DNA from: Rhopalosiphum padi
Taxonomy: Eukaryota > Arthropoda > Insecta > Hemiptera > Aphididae
Reading direction: 5' to 3'
Length of the DNA: 64,000 nucleotides
Assembly: GCF_020882245.1 (NCBI RefSeq)
Contig: NC_083598.1
Coordinates: 91,269,714 to 91,333,713, forward strand
Below the pieces are notes generated by a model. The model did not search any database and was not told where the DNA came from. It saw only the letters and a program-made list of their open reading frames with translations. This document shows positions 1 to 13,097 of this stretch, piece after piece (the first letter of the stretch is position 1; each line of letters opens with the position of its first letter). The position numbers and the translations under genes are program-made.

Positions 1-3000
1 AAAAAATGTCATTGTAAAAACCTGATATCATTATAATATAAATCATTAAGGTGTATTTATTTTAAAATGCACTTAAAAGTTAGGATTACAAATTAAATGA
101 AATAATATAGTATGTTAAATTTAAAAAAAAGGTACATTTTATAGTAAATAGAGTGTGTAATATTTTAATATCTATACGCGTATAATGTAGCTACTCAGCA
201 GCTACCTAAATGCTTTACTAGATTCTTCATAATTTATCAACATTATAAGTATTTTTGTGCTATTAGTGGTATTGCTAGCATATTATATCTAACGTCAGGT
301 TAGGTTAATAATGAATAAAAGAAATATAACTATTATTATGCTTATTATAATGTATTTATAAATATATTATTATCATTAAAATATTTTAAAGTGTGCGAGT
401 ATGATAAAAATGTAATTGACAAAGTAGGAAAAAATCTTTTGAAAATTAATTAAAAAAACCAAATTTTTTTTTATTTTGGATTTTTGAATTTCAAGTCTAA
501 AGATTTAAAATTATCTATTCATCTATGCAATATCCACACATGCTATACTACATATTCTATACATCTATTATGTATATTTATAGTAGTATAGTATACTTAC
601 GTCTGGACACCCGCAGATACAAGAAAAACAATAAATGTACTTGAAATTCAATACTCTGCTGGTGGTTGTAAATAATAAAAAAAAAAATCTGACTTAAGGT
701 CGATACTATATTCAATATTTATATTTATATGTGTATGTGATATACAGTGATTTTTTATTAAAAATAAACAGAATTTGTAAAATGTTTAGATATGCAAAAT
801 TAGAGCAACTTTTATATTAAACTATGTAAAATTTCCGTCTACAGTTTGATTTTATCGATTTATTCATCGATTCCTAGTCAAATTAAATCGAATTATTTAT
901 TAATATATTATATTATATTATTATATATTAATTATACGTCGTACGCATGAAACTGAGACACCAACTATATCATTTTAATTATAGACGCCCGCGGAAGCGC
1001 CAAAAAAAGAGCTTACTGTAGACAATGTAGTAATATAAATTATGTACCTACACCTATAATAATAGATTTCAGATAGATTATTAGATTATACCTATAAATT
1101 ATTATATTATTATTTGTTGACAAAAAAATAATTTCAACGATTACTCTTAAAACTCAAATCAATAGAACACCTCTCCCATATAATAATATAGTGATGTCAG
1201 TGATGACACATTAAGCAGCTAATTTTACGTTCACAAAAATCCATTTTACCGTGTTTTGTTATAAAATTAAAATAAATTGATCTATCAAAAATATTTAAGG
1301 TAATGGTTATTATATGTAACATATAAATATAAGAGAATTTTATTGATATTTTAATTTTGAATAAAATTATGATTATTTTAAAATGTAAAAAAAAATTAGA
1401 ATTCAATTAGAAAGTCTCAGAGATAATCAACATATTCACTCTACATTAAAATATATCAGAGGAAAATGGATTATTGTGAATGTACAATTTTGCTATGCTG
1501 CACGTTTATGGTTTAAGAAAATTCTTAAGAGGACGCATGTGTTGTTTTACAAATGTACAACATACCAAATTATCGTTCAGTAAAAAAATAATGTATATTT
1601 TCTTTCCGTATTTATTAATAATAATAAGCATAAATATATAGTCACAGAATGTTTCAAGTCCATACGTTAATATTATTTTGATTAAAACAAATATTTATTA
1701 TTTGTTAGAGGAAAAATTGTCATATTCCGTTTAAATATACAATTTCATGATAAATTGAACTTCAAACGTTTATAAATATCTTAAAATCAGTCCAAATATT
1801 TTTTTAATCATAACAATTTTATATAAATATTTTGTGGGTATTTAAAGGGCCTGCTATTATAATAAAAGTGTTATGAGTATGAAATATTTTATAAATTTCA
1901 AAATATCACTATTTTTATGCATTTCAATGAAATATTGAAATATAATCGCAATATTTATTTATTTATTCTGTATCAACATGTTTCATGAAATCATAACTTG
2001 TAACTACCTACATGATGACATTGAGTACCTACTGACTAACGATAACTAATAGGTTCGAACTGCTTAAAATATAACTGTAAATAGTAATGTACCTGTTTTA
2101 GTCTCAGAATAAATAAATATTATTTAATTTAAAATATTACTTGATTTATCTTTCTTGGGTAACTATATAGTATGTTAATAATATTCAATGCCAATAAATA
2201 AATGATATACATAATGTAATAATATTCTATGATACATTTAATATTTATATTTTTTTATAATTAAAAAACAATTCTATAAAGGTTATAGGCTATATAGTTT
2301 TAAAGATAATTGTAACAATGGCTTAGGTCATAAATATATATATACATATATTTTTTAACCTTTATATATATATATATTTCTTCTGCACATCCATTGTAAC
2401 TGTATAACTTCCAAATAACTTGATCGTTTTTATTAAAAGTAATATCAATAAATTCCTTGTGACTCAGAGGAATTTAGTTTTGGCTCACAAAAATCGAATA
2501 TTTTTTGTTTATTTAAATGGTTAGATTATATTACTATTATAATTAGTAGAAATATAACGACACAAACATTTTTTACAAATATATATACATATTTTTTTTA
2601 ATAAATATTAAAATCAAATACTTATAACTAAGTAATGATTTTTTTTTTACTAATTATTATTTATTTCTGCCAATGTATATAGTATTAAAAAATGTGTTGA
2701 TTTATTTTATATAATAGAAAAATAACTTTGTCACTGTTCACCACTAAGAAAAGCTTCTTATTGGTTATACAGTAGAAACTAATCAAAACTCTTAACAAGT
2801 ATAATATAATATGTAAACTAGAAAAAAATCAATAAATGTGTATATATTTGAAATTAATTTTAAATGCATTAAACGTATAGCTATATGCCTATATAAGATA
2901 ATCACTTAAAATATTATACAATTTATTGAAATTTTTCAAGTAATGTATATGACCATTTATCTAATAATTTCTTAAATAGGTACCTCTACATATCTTGATT

Positions 3001-3459
3001 TACTGTTTAAAATATCGGCTGGTGCTTTGTTAAGTAACCTTAATCTACTTGTATAAAATGTCCGCATACTAATGGTATGAAATATGAATAAGTAGTATTA
3101 TTAAATTATGATCATGACGTACCTACATATGTTTATATTTTAATCATTTTGTTTTTGAATAAGTATATTGATTAAATTTGCTATGATACAGAAATTAAAC
3201 ATTTAGTAGGTAGGTACTTAAAATTCTTTAAATAATTGTTCTGATAAGATAAGTTTTTGGTTTTTTTTTATATAATATTTTTATATACTATTGAAAAATT
3301 ATTATTTAATGAAATATGCGACCCACCCCATACTGTGATATCATATTGTATTGTTAATTGTACTAGTGCAAAATAAGTTATTTTAAATACATCTAAAATG
3401 ATGTATATATATTTTTTATGTTCAAAATTTTTTTCTACTATAAAGAAGTGGATTACTTT

Positions 3460-3663
3460 TCATAATCTAATTATAATGTTATTAACTTGAAAATTCCATT
3501 TCAGGTATTGGTCTATAATTATACCAAGGTATTTGATGTTATCTTTCTTAATTATACATATGTATAAACAATTAATTGAAACATCTTTTTTTTTATGACT
3601 TGCAGTAATAACTTGCAGCTTTCTTAATTCTAAATACATTTTTGATGTTAATACAAAAGACAA
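3460..3663 (-). pseudogene. Fragment of a non-LTR retrotransposon reverse transcriptase
   Basis: The minus-strand frame encodes about 67 residues. The part reading 'IKYLGIIID' followed by 'LKWNFQVNNII' matches the thumb-side motif (YLGI.iD..L.W..Hi) that follows the catalytic domain of jockey/CR1-type LINE reverse transcriptases. The catalytic YADD region, the endonuclease and any tail are absent, and the frame ends in AT-rich DNA. It is a dead, truncated copy. The class assignment rests on one short motif, so the family is uncertain. Confidence 0.5.
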
Positions 3664-3900
3664 ATACCAATCTTAATGATATTGAATGTACGTTGGCTTT
3701 TAACCATTCGAATTCTGTCAGCAGTTATTTATGTTTAGATTAGAGATATGTATACGTATGTCCAGAATTAAAAAGCACAAAATCATAAAATTATTCATTG
3801 TAATTACATTATTTAAATTTATAATTAAATTAAAGCAAAATAGAAAGATAGATTAGTTTTAACTTGGGTGAAGTCTGGTAGAAAATAAACTATTATTGCT

Positions 3901-3929
3901 TATATATTATATATATATATATATATAAT
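3901..3929. repeat. TA dinucleotide microsatellite
   Basis: An almost uninterrupted run of alternating T and A. It is a simple repeat with no associated gene. Confidence 0.8.
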
Positions 3930-6900
3930 AATTATGTAAAATAACTGAGAATTCTTAAAATCACCCTTAATGCCGAAGATTGTATTTTTTTTACTTCTCC
4001 TAAAGGTGATGTTAAACAAACGTTATTGTGAAACTAATATAATATTCTTCGCTACGCTTGGAATCTAAAATACGAAATTTATCTCGACTAATTATTATTA
4101 AATATATAATTATGTCAAATTAAAAATTCTTTATGTGGATACTGATATAAATTTAAATTATGTACCTATTAATTTGTTCATAAACATAGTATACAAAGCG
4201 CGTCTTGTATAATAGCCATATAAAATAAAATTAGGTGTATAATAACTAGTAAATAATTATATGTTTCTGATTTCTGATGAACCTTTACTGTTTAAAATCA
4301 GTTTGTACGTACATTATAATATAATATTTGTAGACAATTAGTTATCTTACTTTAACCTATACCACAATAAAGTAAATAGGTACATGAAAATGTTTAAATT
4401 TTGTTGTATACCATAATGGTCTTTTAGAAACATTTAAAAAATATTAATTTTACTGTGACATTTATTTTGTTTTTTAACTGATCAATTACATTGATAAATT
4501 AAAAAAATGATAATTCTTCACTGCCCTAAAGAAAAAAATAAAGGTTTTAAAATGAATAAAATGTTAGTGGCTTACACTTATTTGTATTGAAGTTCTTAAA
4601 TAACATAAATAAATTATGCTTGTATAATTATATTTTATTTATTAAATTTAATAAATTTAAAAAATGTATAGTTATGGATTTCGGAAGATATAAAATAAAA
4701 TATAAAAATAATTACTGAATTAGATATTATCAAATACAGTAGCTTATCTATTTTATTAAATCACACCATGTGTTCAACTATTCTATAGAAATAATTTCTA
4801 AACCTTCAAAACCACATATCATTCGCGCAGTAGCCAGTAATGCTAATCATGAAAAAGCTATACTAACCCCCCACAGTACGCAGTGATGTATAGGTAGGTT
4901 AAACCTACTACTTTAAAATTTCACATTACCAATAAATACATAAATTTCTAATGTTTCAGCTATTTGAATTAAATGTTGTCATTATTGGTCCATAGCTAAA
5001 GTTCTGTGTTTATTTTTTAATGCATATATTATAAGACAATAAAAATCAATGTAAAATATAAAAGACAAATATTTAAATACTACTTAATGACAACATTAAA
5101 TAGCTATCTCCTATCAGAAATAAAGACCGTAGGCATTAGACCACCAGAAATGCCACCAATTTATTGATGTTTAATATTTTAACGAAATTTATCAATAAAT
5201 ATTAAAAATCAATTGTGAAACGTTTAAAAAGTTTCTATACAAATTATAAATTACGTTTTACGTTTCACTCATATTTTTAAATATCTTTTTATTAGCTGTT
5301 AGTATAGTGTATACCAATATTATAATCAATACAAACTACCTAATAGTACATAATATCATTGATATTATTACTACTATTACTAGTATTTGTAATCAATGAT
5401 AATATATACAAGTTAGAGATAAAAATATATATTCACGAGTATTGAATTTTGTAAAACACGTACCTACTACCCATCCTCTTTTACTGATGTACATTATTTT
5501 ACATGATAAACTTAACTGATATTAAATAAATAACTAATTTTGAATTATTACAAGTTTAAATAAAACTCTTTCAGAATAAGTCGAGTATACTATAACATTA
5601 TAAGTGACATTTTTTTATCTTTGGAACTTAATTAAATTTACATAATATTATAATTGTGTAATATACTATCAGTGTATTTAAATAATTGTCTAATATATGT
5701 CGCCTATCTGTTACAAGTTACAACTCTTAATTATCATAACAATTGAATATTTATTATTTATAATCAATATTCAATGTTATAACTTATAACTATTATTCTT
5801 ACAACGTTTAATATTATAAAACTTCATTCTCTCATTGTAAGTATTTGTTCAAAATGATGTTGAAGCGACGTATTTCAATAATATAATTTTAACAATACTC
5901 TGAAAAGTAAATAAAATAAACAAATAATTATGACAACTATTTCGACTAATGCATCATATAAACAATTTTTGGAAATGTAGGTATGTAGTTAAATACATAT
6001 ATTAGTATGTACTTACATAATACCGTGTTAGGTATAATATAAAAAAATACAAAATACCTACCCTGATGGGTGGAACCCTAACTTCCTGTATAATATAATA
6101 TTAATATATACGATGAAACCTCTCCTAACGGACACTTTTAAATAGCGGAAGCCAACAAATAGCAGACAAAATTTGACTACCTACAATACTATATTTTAAT
6201 CGGGCAATATTTTATACAATACCATATATGTATACTATCGACTGATGTAATATTGCATATTGAATGATAATCATATCAGTCATAATATCGTAAACTAAAT
6301 ACCAAAGTAGGTACTTACATATAAGACAATACAAACTTATAATATTTTATAAACTTTGGTGAGTTGTGGTTGTTTTCCGTGTTAATGTTTATAACAAATA
6401 ACATATCGATAAAAATATCACTGTCTAACTGATGAAAATAATAATGTATGTTAGTACCAACACGACTTTGACCCGGTCTATTTTTTAGGCATAAGACGTG
6501 TCGAATAAAGACGAATAAAATTGCATTAGTGCGCGACACAAGGGCAACGCGCGAGATACCGTCGACGAAATAAACGATAGTAATAAAACATCATATCATT
6601 ATAATAATAATTCCTCGTTTAGATTTTGAAACACGGCAAAAACAAGAAAACAAAGTAATAAAAAAAATATCGATTTAAATAAGAAAAACGAAAAAATCTC
6701 TTTCCCTTCGACATACCTATCGTCGTGTATATATTATAATATTATACATAGTGCCTATAATATTATTATGTATACACTTTTTAAATTGATTTTCGATTTC
6801 AATGATCATAACGACACAAGGTTGCGTTATCCCAAATAGCTAATGAACCAGTAATGATAGACATTACCGTCCAATTCGGTTGCAGTAGGTACATACCACA

Positions 6901-7059
6901 TTATATTATACTGCCGTTGCAGGCGGGCAGGTAAAGTCATCACAGACATAATACGACATCACGTCCTACAATACGTCTCTGTTCGCGACGACTGTAGCAG
7001 ATACAGCGCCCGTAGATAATAATAAATAATAATATTATATGCAAGACCGCCCGGCGATA

Positions 7060-7560
7060 AGTTTTTTCGGATTCGTTTTCCATCGTCGCCGCCGTGTAGT
7101 GTCAAAACAAAACGTCGTAATTGGCCGGGTGTCAACCAAAGTCTATAAGCGTATCCTATACCTCTCACACATACACGTCGCCGCTATACCCGTCATCGTA
7201 CATAATAATAATAATAATAATAATAATTTTGTTGTGCTTCGCTACTACAACTATTCAGCTACTGCTGTGCGCGCGTATAGAACAAAAAAAATAAAAAAAA
7301 AATTACGAGTTATTTTCGAACGTAGCCGTCGCGCGTCGCACACGCCTATTGGCTATTATTGTGACGCCGATGCAGCGGCGTCTGTGTTGCCACTCTGACT
7401 CTCTCGGACCTGCAAGGAGCTGCAGTAGCGTTTCGGTTTCAGTGGCGCGCGCGTACTACTACGACCGCGGTTCGAATTTCGCGTGGACCGTGCGTACGAC
7501 ATAGTATAGGAAGTCGCAGGAAAACCGTGACAGCCCGCGACGTGACGAAAATCTAAAGAT
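7060..7560. promoter_or_regulatory. CpG-rich block, likely promoter/5' region of the Ig gene
   Basis: In a window that is otherwise very AT-rich, this stretch is dense in CG dinucleotides (for example 'cgtcgccgcc', 'gtcgcgcgtcgcac', 'ggcgcgcgcg'). It lies just upstream of the Ig gene, whose first coding exon starts right after a splice acceptor (AG at 8070-8071). That implies at least one untranslated exon further left. The long open frames on both strands here look like the stop-poor reading expected of CpG-rich DNA, not genes. I cannot place a transcription start. Confidence 0.45.
7202..7227. repeat. AAT trinucleotide microsatellite
   Basis: About nine tandem AAT units inside the CpG-rich block. 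Confidence 0.85.
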
Positions 7561-7687
7561 TATCGTACAGTGTACCGACGATAGCTACGTAAATCATAGA
7601 TCGTAGAATTTCGCGGTTCGCCCACAAAACACCTACGCTGCACTACACATATTATATTAATAATATTTAGGTATTTATCGTTATATA

Positions 7688-7854
7688 CAGTAAAACCTCG
7701 ATAAGACGGAACTTCGATGAAACAGAAACCCTTCTGGAAAATTTCTTTGATGCTTTTTTTAAATTTCATTTTTTTTGAGCCCCGTCATAACGGAAACCCC
7801 GTTAACATGGAAAAATTGCATGGTCCCAAGTACCGTCTTATTGAGGTTTTACTG
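7688..7854. mobile_element. Tigger/pogo-like MITE, 167 bp
   Basis: The left end reads CAGTAAAACCTCGATAAGAC. The right end is its near-perfect inverted copy (TCTTATTGAGGTTTTACTG). The element is flanked by TA on both sides (7686-7687 and 7855-7856), the target duplication of the Tc1/mariner-pogo superfamily. This terminal sequence type is typical of Tigger/pogo elements. There is no transposase; the open frame running through it is incidental. It sits between the CpG-rich block and the first coding exon of the Ig gene, probably in a 5' untranslated intron. Confidence 0.8.
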
Positions 7855-8093
7855 TACTGTCTGTACTACATTTGTGTTCATATAGGTATATACGACCTCA
7901 GTGTATAATATATTATTATATTACATGATTTACCTACGCATCATATTAACCGCGTTTTTCCGCAGGTCCGCGCCGCCATCGCCGCTCTAACTGCTCTAAG
8001 CCCGACCGCGATAAGCGATCGGTGGTATATATAAGGTACCTTATAATCTACCTACCTATACTTACTTACAGACAGATCGGCAGCGATAGCGCA

Positions 8094-11000
8094 ATGCTAG
8101 CGTCCAAAGCCGTGGCGTGTCTGCGCACGTTTTTCGCGGTCGCCGCGTTGATCGTCGGCCGTTGCGCCGGCAGGCCAGCGTCTGTCGGGGCCGGAGTTCC
8201 GGACCACAGCGGCAGCGTTGCAAACCAGAAGGATTCGCTACCGTTCCAGCACACCATCATCGAAGTGTCCCCGGGTCAGACAGCCGTGCTCCAGTGTCCC
8301 AGCAACGACGAACAACACAGGTTTCAGTTCTGGTGGATGAAACCTGACCAGATCATCGGGCCCGGCACCGCGCCCAACAGCGACAAGTTCAAATACGAAG
8401 TGCTCACCGGCACGCTTTACATAAAGGTCCGTAGTGCTATTATATTTATTATTTATCGTGTTAATTTTATATTATAGTACACATGGCTATATCGGTGATG
8501 CGGACAGTTAATACCTACTCACGAAGAAAATGGAAAAAAAATCAATTTAAGCATTTTTCGGTTATTATTAATTTAAATAACACATAATCAAAACTTTTAA
8601 TGTGTGTGATTTGAAAAGTTGTCCTTACATCCATTTAGATTTTAGTTTGCATATTTTCAATTATCTATAAAAAAAAATTAAAAGTCCATAACTGTCAATA
8701 CAGAAATGAAACGTTTTTTCGTTTCATGTTAACTATGTGGTTTCGACTTGTTCGCTTTTACGTATCTTTCGTAGTATAATATATTATAATATCAGGTAGA
8801 TATGTAGACACGTATGTATATACGGAAATGAAATACGCATTTAATTATCAATGTTATCATCATATTCAAAAATTTTCGATCGTATCCACTTCAGAAAGAT
8901 ACAAAGTATGAGAGGTCGTATACTCGTATCTCTTCCCTCATTAAAATATTACCAATGACTGAAACTCAATTTATTTTTAATTAGATTATACAAAAATTCG
9001 CAATGAAATTATTTTTTATAAATCTAACTTTTTTATCTGCACAAGTTCCATATTTACTTTCTAAATAATATAATCGCACATTGTACTCCTAAACTTATTA
9101 TGTATTATATAATTTGTACGATATCTATAATTTAAATGTAAAAAGATAATCGTATACCAAAATGGAACGTTGTAGTTAATACTGAAACCTTTATTATATT
9201 ATCGGTTCCTGTTCCAATCCTTAAAACTATATAATAAATTAATAAAGGTCCTGGTTAATACCGGTAGTTTCTTAATAATGCATATTTTTCATTTTTATTC
9301 ATTTTAGGTAGATAATTTAAAAACCACTCGATAAAAATTAATTTAATATCTTAATACGAAATTTAGTAAACGTAAAAATCTAACGCATATCTACCGACTA
9401 TCAGTTCATTATTGGTATCTAATATCTATTTTAAATACATAAAACATTCGTGTTTTTATTAATTGTCGGTAGATTGAAAAATATTTAAATATTATTTTAT
9501 ATGTTAAAGAATTCCTAAAAACTTTAAAGATGCTTCTTGGCATAATCTTATAAATATATATACTGACTGAATCATTTAATATACCAAGTGTTTTTAAATT
9601 TCTAAAAAATTAAATACATTTTAGATGCAAATCTAGACTTATACCTACCAAAATATTTGATTATTTATTCGAAATTTTCCTTAGCCAACGTATATTTTGA
9701 CGACTGACGAGTTAGGTGTGATTAAAATTGTCTATATAATATTATAGTTACAGCGAGAATAACAATACCTACTTATTAATTGTTATAAAAGGAATAGTTT
9801 TTTTTATTTAATTACAATTAACGAAATTACTCTAATAGTACTGCAGCACGCATCTATATTCTATAATATAGCCTATTTTATGATGTATTTTACTATTTTA
9901 AAGAGAGGTTAATTGATGGATTACACCCAGAGCGGGCCTTGGATTTTTTATGTATTTATATAATAACTGTAACTAGGTATGTATAACAATACAAATGATT
10001 GCAAGGTACAAATAAAAAAAAATCAAGAAGTCTGTTAACGTAATATACGGAGAGAGGTTATACCCTTTGTGTTCAAAATTGAATTAAAAATGTAATTTAA
10101 TTCCCCGCTTTATTGATATAATAGTAGATATGCCATTTATTTTAAATAGGTAATAATATAATTTATCGAGCACGTTCTAAACCGATATACGACCTACCCG
10201 TTGAGATATATCTTTCCCGATAAGTAAAAATACCCATGCATTTACATTTATTGATTTATTATATCAATAAATAGTCAATACGTTAATTTATTTATAACAG
10301 ACTAACGGTTGTGTTACTTTTAGCAAGTAACAGCTCGAGAAAGCGGGATCTACACGTGCGTCTGTAAAAATCTAAAAAACATATCGCTGTCGGCGAGGTC
10401 GGTACAACTGGAAATAAAAAAGGAATGGAAAGACCTCTGGGAAAACGACTACACGGTAATTACTCAAACAATGATATTATATTATAATTTATAAATGCAT
10501 TAAAATTATTATCTTAATAACGCTGACAGTATCGTGTACTATAAATATTGTATTCTTAACACTAACATTTTATTTATCTGCCAGAAAGTGTGTTTTATCA
10601 TTAACAGCTGACGTCTAATAAAGATGAAACTATTATATAGGTACAGGGCCGGATTTAGGGGAGTGCTGAGTGGGCTGCATCCCAAGGCCCCCCACAATTT
10701 TATGATATTTAAATTAAGATACAGAAAAAATATTATGATGATATTACTTATACTAGTTATATTCGATTTGATTGTTTTCATAATTATTTATCATTAAAAA
10801 AGTAGTTAATTGTTACTACTACTAAATATTATAATAAATGTCATTTAATAATTAAAAAAATAAATTTCCTTGTTTATAATAAATAGGGTCCCCATAGGCC
10901 ATAATGCATTCCACCCAGCCGCCACCACATACCTAAATCCACCCCTGTATAGGTATTACATTAAAAAATCATATATTATATGTTATACTAATTATTATTA

Positions 11001-12517
11001 ATTATTATGTTATGAATTGTGATAATTGATCAATGGTAACGTATTTTATTGTTACTATATTGCATTATGTGCGATATAGTACGAACGATTATAATATTAA
11101 AATTTCGTTGAAGTTAACAAAAAACGTAAACAATAAAAAAAAATACACAACTATAATACTTCCATAGTATATTATATTTTTGATAGTTAATATATACGTA
11201 ACGCGTAAGTACCATACACCTGAACTCTACAGCACAAGATATTAAATATCGACGTAAATAAGGGGGGATGGCTTGGTGGGGAAGTATATATTTAAAATAT
11301 AGTACTCATCAGTATTAATCATTACATAATTTTTAGAAGGTATTATGAGCGATAGGACTTTGATCTCCCAAAAAAATTCCCGCTATCTATTGCGCCAATA
11401 ATAATATATATAATGTATTTTAAATTACACCGTGCATTGATTTGTGTTGTGCACAATAAATGTGTGTAGTGTAGTACTACTACAGTACTATCAGAAAGTC
11501 TGTAAGTGTAATGTTTTGCAGTATATAGGTACTTAATGAGAATTAAGTAGCGATGAAAGAATTAAGATGCCATTGATGATAGTAACACAAACAAATTAAT
11601 TAGGTATAGTTACTTATCGTTTGGTCTTGTAGTTTTGTAGATCGCAGTTTCACTGTTTTCAAAATAGCTTATTCAAATTAATATGTTTGTGTACGCATAT
11701 TATTATAGTGCGTCTATTCTGTAATTTAATTTTGTTTTGACATAATATATACTATTACAATATTATATTATATGACCTGTAAATTATAGATACTTTAATG
11801 TTATGTTAAAACACTTCAAATAATAAAGATGATATTACAATACTGGTCACTTTAGAAATTTGACTACCATTATTACGTTAACCAAACACAAGCAAAAAAA
11901 GAGTAGACTTCACATGAAATACGAATTGCCATTTTGCAAAAACGTGTACACTATAAAATAGTTAGGTTTAGGTATCTAAAATATTTAATATTCTGATACA
12001 AATTAATATTTAGTTAACTGTAGTACTGTACTTATATTTCGTTTTTAAGTCTTTTTTTACTATTACAGTTTTATATAAATTTCAAACCTATGAGCTTTTA
12101 GAATAAAAACACATAGTCATTATTGGTTATTATAACGAATTATATATCTGCAGGTCAACAGCATACGAGTGGCGGCTGTATTGAGCGTGTTGGTGTTGCT
12201 GTTACTATTGTTGTATCTGTTTTACCTAACGGCATACAAAAATAGTAACAGAACGTTACACTTCAGAGGTAATAAACTTATTCACTCGTTATACATAATA
12301 TTTTTTTACCGACTGGTCCGACAATGATAAACTTAATTTAACTTACGTATAACGTGTCATTGCAGAAGATTATTCGGACGAAGATGTGTCGATGGACAGG
12401 CAGATGTACAGAAAAACCAACATAATGAAAGAAAACATGTTTCAACACGGCATAGACAACCCGACGCTGGAAAAGGAAGCGGCCCAAGTAAAAAATAACG
12501 GAGAGACGAAGGCGTAA
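8094..12517 (+). CDS. Single-Ig-domain, single-pass membrane protein
   Basis: Coding exons: 8094-8426, 10324-10455, 12154-12268, 12366-12517 (732 nt, 243 residues; phases agree at every junction). The protein starts with a hydrophobic signal peptide (about residues 8-25). One immunoglobulin fold follows: the first Cys is in 'AVLQCPS', the core Trp in 'FQFWW', and the second Cys in the F-strand motif 'SGIYTCVC'. Exon 3 encodes a transmembrane helix rich in Leu and Val, and exon 4 a short acidic cytoplasmic tail of about 60 residues ending in 'NNGETKA'. It is therefore expected at the cell surface as a small adhesion or receptor-type protein; no ligand can be inferred. The start was chosen because it gives the signal peptide and lies just after a splice acceptor at 8070-8071, so the 5' leader is spliced. 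Exon 1 is GC-rich compared with the flanking introns. I do not recognise a specific orthologue. Confidence 0.85.
10644..10947. mobile_element. hAT-like MITE, 304 bp
   Basis: The ends are CAGGGCCGGATTTAGG and its imperfect inverted copy CCTAAATCCACCCCTG. Both sides carry the same 8-base target duplication, TATAGGTA (10636-10643 and 10948-10955). The eight-base duplication and CAGGG-type ends fit the hAT superfamily. There is no transposase. It lies in intron 2 of the Ig gene. Confidence 0.85.
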
Positions 12518-13097
12518 TAGCGGATGCAATAACACAGTTCGTCGGTACGAAAAATGTAGTTCCTTGTCGGAGAACGACTGTTCCGATTAATTTTTCTTCA
12601 TTTTTCTCCGTTTTTATATAGTGAATGTATATATAATATATATAAAAAAAATACGAATAATCTAATTGTATAAAAAATATATGAACAAAAAATTATACAA
12701 AAATATTATATACTTAGTAACTTAGTTTGAGTGTATCACAACCTTATGAGGACGATCGTAAGACTATAATATATATATATATCTCGCGATATGAAAATAT
12801 ACAAAATACAATATTATATTATACGCGTTATTCCGGCGTGCACAATGCACATATCGCCAAACATAATAATATATTACAAGTAGGTAGGTAGGTATACACA
12901 TTATACATCACAATATACAATAGTGTGTCATACTCTGGTGGCGACCAAACATCATCATCGGATATAATAATTATTATTATACGACCTCACGTGCTCGTAA
13001 CGAGTAATGACAACGCGATGACGCTTAAGCGTCTAGAGCATCGTGGGAAATGAGCGTGGGCGGATGGGTGTTTAATTGATTAACGGAGGGTTGGGGG
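12518..13097. other. Convergent 3' ends of the Ig gene and APC4
   Basis: The Ig gene (+) stops at 12517 and APC4 (-) at 13098, so this stretch must hold both 3' untranslated regions. It is AT-rich on the left, with a TA run near 12765-12783, and turns GC-richer towards the APC4 stop. No further gene is visible. Confidence 0.6.

Larger units (their letters stand above)
1..7000. other. AT-rich intergenic DNA, no gene seen
   Basis: No open frame here has coding character except the reverse-transcriptase fossil listed separately at 3460-3663. The stretch is made of A/T runs, short TA repeats (for example around 2330-2380 and 3901-3929) and frequent 'aggtacct'-like strings. Regulatory DNA for the Ig gene to the right could lie here, but I see no specific site. 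Confidence 0.6.

Noticed and set aside
2040..2070. 'ggttcgaactgc' resembling a tRNA B box
   Set aside because: No A box, no acceptor stem pairing and no cloverleaf could be drawn around it.
7039..7398. 119-codon frame in the CpG-rich block
   Set aside because: It encodes a poly-Asn tract from the AAT microsatellite and otherwise Arg-rich sequence; it looks non-coding.
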